From an uncultured Bacteroidales bacterium (GTDB taxonomy: Bacteria > Bacteroidota > Bacteroidia > Bacteroidales > ML635J-15): a DNA stretch of 64,000 bases. Numbering within the stretch: position 1 is the first letter of the stretch; every line of letters starts with the position of its first letter. Below, one piece after another: positions 59,147-64,000 of the stretch. The stretch spans positions 62,001 through 126,000 of the forward strand of contig CAJOIT010000006.1 of NCBI GenBank assembly GCA_905234755.1, in the 5' to 3' direction. Made by a program: the position numbers and the translations under genes. The notes under the pieces were generated by a model. That model was not told the DNA's origin. It saw only the letters and a list, made by a program, of their open reading frames with translations, and searched no databases.

Positions 59147-60478
59147 ATGATACAACGAACTGCAATACAATATCTTGAGAGTTGGAGAAACTCTTTAGAT
59201 CACAAGCCGTTAGTACTCCGTGGTGCGAGACAAGTTGGCAAGACTACTCTTGTAAATCAATTTGCCACAGGATTTGACACATATCTATATCTAAACCTTG
59301 ACCGTCGGCGAGACCGCAATTTGTTTGAAGAAGATGATATTCCAACTTTAATCGACAGAATACACATTCATTGTCGCAAACATAAGACCGAAGGAAAAAC
59401 TTTGCTTTTCATAGATGAGATACAAAATTCTCCAGAAGCAGTCCGTTTGCTCCGTTATTTCAGGGAGGAAGCTCCTGAACTATATGTTATTGCAGCAGGT
59501 TCGTTGCTCGAAACACTGATTGACACACATATATCTTTTCCTGTGGGTCGCGTTGAGTATATGGCTTTGCGTCCTTGCTCGTTTGTCGAATTCCTAAATG
59601 GAATAGGCGAAGAGTATGATGCTCAAGTTGTTGCAGATTTATCAGCTGATGCCATACACGATAGGCTTATGAATCATTTTCTCAACTATGTGCTTGTCGG
59701 AGGAATGCCTGAAGCAATTGTGAAATATGCCGAACATAGGGATATACTGGCGGTAAATCCTATTTACAGCACCTTTTTGAACGCATATAGCGATGATGTT
59801 CAAAAATATGCACAAAATAAGACAATGGCAACCGTCATACGCCATATACTCAAGGAGGGGTGGACCTATGCAGCGGAGCCTTTAAGTTTCAATAACTTCG
59901 CCGATAGCAATTATCGTTCTCGCGAAATGGGCGAAGCTTTTAGAACCATTGAAAGGGCTTTGTTACTTGAACTTGCTTATCCTGTGACTACAGAACAGAT
60001 TCCGTTGATGCCCAATTACCGTCGAAAACCGAAACTATTATGGCTTGATACGGGTTTAGTGAACTATTATGCAGGTATAAGGAGCGAGATATTTAATGTA
60101 AATGATATTATGTCGGTATGGAAGGGCAGGGTAGCCGAGCATATTGTAGCGCAGGAGTTGATAGCAGAAAACTTTGAGTTTGGCACTCGTCGCAATTACT
60201 GGGTGCGCGAAAAAGTTGACGCATCGGCAGAAATTGATTTTGTGTATAGGTTTGGTAACAAGGTAATTCCAGTTGAAGTGAAAAGTGGTACCAATTCAAA
60301 ATTGCGTTCGTTGCACCAATTTATGGATAAGGCACCTCACGACATAGCTGTGCGCGTATGGACTGGCAAGTTCTCCGTCGATACGGTTAGAACGCCATCA
60401 GGTAAAGATTTTAGATTGGTTAACATACCATTCTACTATGTTGGACAATTGGACAAAATACTATCAAGATTACTGTAA
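59147..60478 (+). CDS. AAA+ ATPase with DUF4143 domain
   Basis: 443 residues. Residues 20-160 form an AAA_14 ATPase with Walker A G-A-R-Q-V-G-K-T-T and Walker B L-L-F-I-D-E-I-Q, and A-G-S-L-L-E near residue 123. The C-terminal half is DUF4143 with the PD-(D/E)XK-like stretch E-I-D-F-V-Y and P-V-E-V-K-S-G. Proteins of this kind are scattered in many bacteria and are suspected to be mobile or defence-related; none is well characterised. The repeat array in the promoter fits autoregulation. Confidence 0.9.
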   Translation: MIQRTAIQYLESWRNSLDHKPLVLRGARQVGKTTLVNQFATGFDTYLYLNLDRRRDRNLFEEDDIPTLIDRIHIHCRKHKTEGKTLLFIDEIQNSPEAVRLLRYFREEAPELYVIAAGSLLETLIDTHISFPVGRVEYMALRPCSFVEFLNGIGEEYDAQVVADLSADAIHDRLMNHFLNYVLVGGMPEAIVKYAEHRDILAVNPIYSTFLNAYSDDVQKYAQNKTMATVIRHILKEGWTYAAEPLSFNNFADSNYRSREMGEAFRTIERALLLELAYPVTTEQIPLMPNYRRKPKLLWLDTGLVNYYAGIRSEIFNVNDIMSVWKGRVAEHIVAQELIAENFEFGTRRNYWVREKVDASAEIDFVYRFGNKVIPVEVKSGTNSKLRSLHQFMDKAPHDIAVRVWTGKFSVDTVRTPSGKDFRLVNIPFYYVGQLDKILSRLL

Positions 60479-60663
60479 TACAAACTAGTAAACTGGGAAA
60501 AACAATTTTGAAAACAAAAATGCCAGAAATAGGTTCTTTTATGGTTCTTTATGCGTTTTTTTGCAATCGTATTGATTGTACACCTTTCTATTTGTAACGA
60601 ATATTGCTGATAATCAGCACAACAGCCACTTAAAATAAATTTTGTAGTTTTACTCTCGTTTCT

Positions 60664-60671
60664 TATATTTG
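60664..60671 (+). promoter_or_regulatory. -7 element for structured RNA copy B
   Basis: TATATTTG fits TAnnTTTG, with a start near 60678, at the first hairpin of the conserved RNA, as in copy A. Confidence 0.6.
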
Positions 60672-60673
60672 CA

Positions 60674-60915
60674 TTTGGTTTGGTTCGCCAAGTCGTACAT
60701 ATTGATTAACGAAGCGTTATGCTCGTCTTGTAATCGGGAACGTAGGAAATTTCTGAATTATAATGACAAGAGAGTATAAATGTTCGCGCATACAGCGTGG
60801 ACTATATATTACATCTACATTATAAGGTATTCCTACGACCTCCGATTAGAGAAGTGGTATAGCAGTGCCACGCTTCTTTTGTATAATTTTGCCTATATGG
60901 TGCTGGTGGGCAGAA
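60674..60915 (+). ncRNA. Structured leader RNA or ncRNA, copy B
   Basis: Shares a 38-base identical block (60694-60731) with copy A. Elements: TTGG-TTCG-CCAA hairpin at the 5' end; outer helix TAATCGG (60731-60737) with CCGATTA (60842-60848); inner helix CGTAGGA (60741-60747) with TCCTACG (60831-60837); AGCGTGG (60794-60800) complementary to CCACGCT (60868-60874). A GAAG-TGGTA/TGCCA-CG-CTTC hairpin matches copy A. About 150 bases separate it from the first small gene at 61063. Confidence 0.75.
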
Positions 60916-61062
60916 AAATGAATTTTTAATGCTTATAAATAAGGTATAAAAAGAACCAAATTAGAACCAACGAAGTCTGATTTTTTTTATATTCTTTTGC
61001 GGTGAGAAAATTCAACAAAATGACAAATAGTAAATTTTAGTAATAATTAAATTTTAGGTAAA

Positions 61063-61521
61063 ATGGAAAAAAGTTTTATTAGTCAGTTGGCAGATGCCGC
61101 TCTGCATTTTCTTTACAGAATTGTCTATTTTCTGTTCATTATGCCGTTTGATTTGTGGCGTAAGGCAGTAAGTCGTCTTTCAAAGCAAAGACAGGAGAAG
61201 TCGCTGGATATTACAAAAATTGATACACAGTGGCCGTTCTTGTCGTTTGTTAAGCGGTTCACATTGGATTTCTTTATCGACGGTTTGATTTTCATAGTTC
61301 CGTTGCTTATGATAATTATACTTATTGTTGGATGTATGGATGATTTCTTAATGGGATTGTTTTCGTTCATAGGAAGTTACTTTGCTCTGCCTATAGGATT
61401 TTCTCTAATGAGAGACTTTTTGACATTGACAATCTTGCCGTTCAGGAAGTTCTTAAGTTGGGTAAGCAAACCTGCACAATATGTTGATATAAAGCATAGT
61501 GGTGAAATAAAACAGAAATAA
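61063..61521 (+). CDS. Small membrane protein, RDD-like
   Basis: 152 residues with one hydrophobic segment near residues 16-32 and two more near 75-120, and basic loops (R-L-S-K-Q-R-Q-E-K). It resembles short RDD or DUF-type membrane proteins but has no clear signature. First of six small genes with similar leaders. Confidence 0.65.
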   Translation: MEKSFISQLADAALHFLYRIVYFLFIMPFDLWRKAVSRLSKQRQEKSLDITKIDTQWPFLSFVKRFTLDFFIDGLIFIVPLLMIIILIVGCMDDFLMGLFSFIGSYFALPIGFSLMRDFLTLTILPFRKFLSWVSKPAQYVDIKHSGEIKQK

Positions 61522-61554
61522 TAAACTTTAGTAATAATTTAAATTTTAGGTAAA

Positions 61555-61911
61555 ATGAAGAAACAAAACATTATTGGAGTGTGTATCGCTTTGGTGGCTT
61601 TGGTGCTGTTGATTTTCCTTCCATTGGTTGATATGGGAGAGGGAATAGCATTGTTTGATTGTTTTAAGCACGATTTGACAGTATTTGCGATTGCTTGGAT
61701 TGTGTTCCCAGTGCTTTGCATTGTGGCAAATCTAGTTGGCAAGTTGCGTGTGCTTGCAGCATGGCTTATGCTTATTCCGTTTGCGTGGGGACTTTGTTAT
61801 CTTATGTTGCCAGTTGGCGGACCCGGTATTGGCGTTTGGGTTTATGGCGCACTTACAGTCGTGCTGATAATCTATTCGATGGTTACAAAGAAAAAAGCGA
61901 AAAATCAGTAG
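61555..61911 (+). CDS. Small polytopic membrane protein
   Basis: 118 residues with four hydrophobic segments (I-I-G-V-C-I-A-L-V-A-L-V-L-L at the start) and a basic tail K-K-K-A-K-N-Q. The leader is nearly the same as for the preceding gene (TTTAGTAATAATT...TTTTAGGTAAAATG). Family unknown. Confidence 0.65.
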   Translation: MKKQNIIGVCIALVALVLLIFLPLVDMGEGIALFDCFKHDLTVFAIAWIVFPVLCIVANLVGKLRVLAAWLMLIPFAWGLCYLMLPVGGPGIGVWVYGALTVVLIIYSMVTKKKAKNQ

Positions 61912-61956
61912 GGAATATATTTTTAATTTTTAGTAATATTTTAAAATTTTAGTAAA

Positions 61957-62229
61957 ATGAAGAAGTTAATAGTTTTAGGAATGTTCGCATTTGCTGGACT
62001 GATGATGTCAAGTTGTTGCAACGATTACGATTGCCTGATTGAAAAGTATTCAAAAACCGATGATCCGAAGGAATTGGTTGAAATTACAACTAAGATGGAG
62101 AAATTGGAGAAAGAAGGTAAAGAAATGACCAAAGAACAAAGGAAGGCTTTCCGTAAGGCGACAAAAGAAAAATCCGATAAAGTCGTGGACGAGATGAAGG
62201 ATGAAATGAAAAAGTATGACCTTGACTAA
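61957..62229 (+). CDS. Small lipoprotein
   Basis: 90 residues; signal with lipobox M-M-S-S-C-C. The rest is charged and helical (K-M-E-K-L-E-K-E-G-K-E-M-T-K-E-Q). The first half of the signal (K-K-L-I-V-L-G-M-F-A-F-A-G-L) is nearly the same as in the gene at 63081, suggesting duplication. Confidence 0.72.
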   Translation: MKKLIVLGMFAFAGLMMSSCCNDYDCLIEKYSKTDDPKELVEITTKMEKLEKEGKEMTKEQRKAFRKATKEKSDKVVDEMKDEMKKYDLD

Positions 62230-62317
62230 AAGTCTATTAATTGAGTCTGCTTTAAAAAGTCAGAAAAGGCTTTTTAAAGTGGACTCATAGAGTAGTAATT
62301 TTTAAATTTATTGTAAA

Positions 62318-62761
62318 ATGAAAAAAAGTTTTTTGTTGATAGTAAGTGCCTTGATTTGCACATTATTTATTTCGTCATGTAACGGTTCAAATGAAAAGGC
62401 AGAAACTTCGGATGCTGAAGAAATCGTAGAAACACGCAGTGATGTTGAATTGGCTGCAGATGCTTATTATGGGTTACTTGCAAATGGTAATTTTAAGGCA
62501 GCAGTGCAAAGCACATACGATTATAATAAGGAAATGACAAAGGAGGAAGAAGAGGAAATGGATGCAATGCTTGATATGTCTGCAGATAAGATTGATGAAG
62601 CAATGAAAGAGAAAGAAGGGATAAAGGAATATGTTTTCTCTAACGAAGTTGTCAATGGTAAAAATGCAACCATAGATGTTGAAATTACATATGGAAACGG
62701 AGAGAAGGAGGTTAAGACCGAAACTTTGAAAATGGTTGAAGAAAAGTGGTATATTAAATAA
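62318..62761 (+). CDS. Small lipoprotein, DUF4878/lumazine-binding-like
   Basis: 147 residues; lipobox I-S-S-C. The mature part has A-A-D-A-Y-Y-G-L-L-A-N-G-N-F-K-A-A, and a C-terminal strand region ending E-K-W-Y-I-K, the form of the NTF2-like DUF4878 domain common in Bacteroidota lipoproteins. Confidence 0.75.
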   Translation: MKKSFLLIVSALICTLFISSCNGSNEKAETSDAEEIVETRSDVELAADAYYGLLANGNFKAAVQSTYDYNKEMTKEEEEEMDAMLDMSADKIDEAMKEKEGIKEYVFSNEVVNGKNATIDVEITYGNGEKEVKTETLKMVEEKWYIK

Positions 62762-62798
62762 CGATGTTAAATAGTAATAATTTAAAATTTTAGGAATA

Positions 62799-63062
62799 AT
62801 GAAAAGGTTAATATTTATTGGAGCAATTGCTCTCGCAGGATGTTTTGCTTTCTCAAGCTGCAATAGTAAGATTACAAAAGATGATGTTGCAAAGTTAAAT
62901 AAGCTCATTGAAGAAGAAAAATGTGACGATGCATTAAAAATGGTTAAAGGCTGGGAAGGCAAGGAATTTGAAGAAGGAGTGACTCGTTTTGACATTGAAG
63001 GAGAGAAACATTGTGTAAAAGAACTAGATGATTTAGTTGACAATCTCGGCAAGAAAAAATAA
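62799..63062 (+). CDS. Small lipoprotein
   Basis: 87 residues; lipobox F-S-S-C. Short helical body with D-D-V-A-K-L-N-K-L-I-E-E-E-K-C-D-D-A-L-K-M. Same leader style as its neighbours. No family recognised. Confidence 0.72.
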   Translation: MKRLIFIGAIALAGCFAFSSCNSKITKDDVAKLNKLIEEEKCDDALKMVKGWEGKEFEEGVTRFDIEGEKHCVKELDDLVDNLGKKK

Positions 63063-63080
63063 GGTTTAAATTATCGTAAA

Positions 63081-63500
63081 ATGAAAAATTTAATAGTTCT
63101 AGGAATTTTTGCTTTTGCTGGACTTTTGATGTCCTGCGGTTCTAAGGATAAATCTCCATGTCCCAATGCGATAACATCGGAGGATGTTGACAAGAAGAAA
63201 ACAGAAAAAATTTCTAAATCGTCAACAAATCAAGATGACTATTCTTACGAAGATGCCATGAAAGAGGCAGAAAAGGAGTATGAAGATGCTTTGAACGAAG
63301 CAGAAGAAGAATACAACAAAGCTTTAGAAGAGGCGAAGAGTATAACCGATGATGAAGAATATCAGAAGGCACTCAAAGCATCAGAAAAGAGCATGGAAGC
63401 AGCGACTAAGGCAGCAAAGGCAGCCGAAAGCGGGAATGTTGATGATGCAATGGATGCCTACAAGGATGCAATGGACGCATATAAATCGTTAGGATACTAA
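63081..63500 (+). CDS. Small lipoprotein with coiled-coil repeats
   Basis: 139 residues; lipobox L-M-S-C-G. The mature part is mostly charged helix with short repeats (A-E-K-E-Y-E-D-A-L-N-E-A-E-E-E-Y-N-K-A-L, then A-T-K-A-A-K-A-A), likely a coiled coil extending from the outer membrane. Confidence 0.75.
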   Translation: MKNLIVLGIFAFAGLLMSCGSKDKSPCPNAITSEDVDKKKTEKISKSSTNQDDYSYEDAMKEAEKEYEDALNEAEEEYNKALEEAKSITDDEEYQKALKASEKSMEAATKAAKAAESGNVDDAMDAYKDAMDAYKSLGY

Positions 63501-63541
63501 TTTCTTCATGTAGAGTAGTATTATTTATGTTTTAAATGTTT

Positions 63542-63569
63542 GTCGGCAGTGAAATCTGCCGACTTTTTT
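63542..63569 (+). terminator. Terminator of the small-lipoprotein operon
   Basis: GTCGGCAG (63542-63549) pairs with CTGCCGAC (63556-63563), followed by TTTTTT. Confidence 0.88.
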
Positions 63570-63593
63570 GTTTATGAGAAACATCAAGGAATC

Positions 63594-63680
63594 AAAAGTC
63601 GCCCGAAAAAGTGTATAGTTTTGTTGAAAAGTCGCCCGAAAAAATGTAAGGAAAAACGAAAAACTCGCCCGAAAAAGTGT
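63594..63680. repeat. Three tandem 33-base repeats
   Basis: AAAAGTCGCCCGAAAAAGTGT at 63594, AAAAGTCGCCCGAAAAAATGT at 63627 and AAAACTCGCCCGAAAAAGTGT at 63660: a 21-base core repeated every 33 bases with 12-base variable spacers. The same period occurs at 59047-59134 with a different core. Not a CRISPR: the spacers are too short and only three copies are present. Confidence 0.75.
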
Positions 63681-63725
63681 TGTGAAGGCTAGCTGGCAAA
63701 AAGGCTGACAGGCTCACAGTCTAGT

Positions 63726-63778
63726 TGCCCCCACCGTTAAGGGCGTTAAAGACCTTAACGCCCTTAACGGTGGGGGCA
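63726..63778. repeat. 24-base-pair perfect hairpin
   Basis: 63726-63749 and 63755-63778 are perfect complements with a five-base loop. The stem is rich in CCCCCACCG / CGGTGGGGG and contains GTTAAGGGCGTTAA. Its GC content is well above the surroundings, suggesting a mobile or repeat-derived element. It lies in the leader-free gap before the convergent gene at 63802. Confidence 0.8.
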
Positions 63779-63801
63779 GCAGCAAGCCTTTTTAGCCTTT
63801 T

Positions 63802-64000
63802 CTACTCCACCTTCACTCTTATTCCCGTGCTGTGGCTTGTGTATTCTGGTGCGTACATGCTTTGAATCGTTGTGATGCCATTCGAGAAGTTGCCCTTCTG
63901 CGTAGCGATAACCTGATATTCAAACACGTATGTGCCCTTTGGCAAAATGTCGATGAAGAAGTTTACTGATGCGTCCTTTATTGACTGGTAGTAGCCAAGC
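63802..64000 (-). CDS. C-terminal end of an alpha-2-macroglobulin-like protein (start outside window)
   Basis: The minus-strand frame is open to the window edge and ends with a TAG at 63802-63804. The visible 65 residues include D-I-L-P-K-G-T-Y-V-F-E-Y-Q-V-I-A, K-G-N-F-S-N-G-I-T-T-I-Q and M-Y-A-P-E-Y-T-S-H-S-T-G, the form of the last (MG10) domain of bacterial alpha-2-macroglobulins. These very large periplasmic proteins trap proteases. The body of the gene lies to the right of the window. Confidence 0.8.
   Translation of the reverse strand, partial: LGYYQSIKDASVNFFIDILPKGTYVFEYQVIATQKGNFSNGITTIQSMYAPEYTSHSTGIRVKVE

Noticed and set aside
63594..63680. Possible CRISPR array
   Set aside because: Three imperfect copies with 12-base gaps; spacers of that size are not CRISPR-like and no cas gene is present.

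Overview
The window comes from the chromosome of a Bacteroidota bacterium, most likely an anaerobic gut or rumen-type member of the Bacteroidales. Evidence: many genes carry the Bacteroidota promoter element TAnnTTTG just upstream; two secreted proteins end in type IX secretion (T9SS) sorting domains and a PorQ homologue is present; lipoproteins and TPR proteins are abundant; and the purM-prfA pairing is, to my recollection, usual in the phylum. I see no plasmid, phage or integrative-element backbone and no CRISPR array.

Layout. 0-7.6 kb (+): end of a T9SS cargo protein, then purM, prfA, a TPR protein, ribD, a CPBP membrane protease and a membrane protein. 7.7-12.8 kb (-): a tight five-gene operon that joins a partner-switching module (anti-sigma-type kinase, SpoIIE/PP2C phosphatase, STAS protein) to a stand-alone (p)ppGpp-synthetase-type protein and a fusion of an alarmone-hydrolase-type HD domain with a phosphotransferase. 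13.3-20.5 kb (-): Na/Pi cotransporter, initiator tRNA, and an outer-membrane barrel gene paired with a giant TPR gene. 20.7-24.3 kb (+): ftsE, an e(P4)-type acid phosphatase, a polytopic membrane protein and an acetyltransferase. 24.3-28.7 kb: a PNGase F-like secreted protein, a zinc-ribbon protein, an AT-rich GIY-YIG gene, and a RAYT transposase flanked by REP-like palindromes that appears to have cut off an ORF6N gene.

28.7-39.2 kb: mnmG, ade and dtd with three parS-like palindromes, a cysteine-desulfidase-like enzyme, a T9SS cargo gene with a structured leader RNA, a YafQ-type toxin-antitoxin pair, and an L-serine dehydratase with an extra N-terminal domain. 40.0-45.1 kb: birA, a decayed ParE-type toxin-antitoxin pair, porQ, a GT2 glycosyltransferase and a flippase. 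45.3-53.2 kb: a second structured leader RNA followed by seven genes, mostly for exported proteins. 53.3-60.5 kb: ferredoxin, tRNA-Cys, a DUF4476 protein, a NYN/OST-HTH protein, a glycosyltransferase, a Ser/Thr kinase facing a DNA-binding-like protein, and an AAA/DUF4143 ATPase. 60.6-63.5 kb: a third structured RNA, then six tiny membrane or lipoprotein genes with near-identical leaders. The right edge holds the end of an alpha-2-macroglobulin-like gene.

Most notable: (1) three promoter-driven leader RNAs (34.3, 45.4 and 60.7 kb) that keep the same nested-helix plus pseudoknot architecture through compensatory base changes; (2) the partner-switching/alarmone operon; (3) the parS-like cluster between mnmG and dtd. 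All calls are by eye, with no database search.
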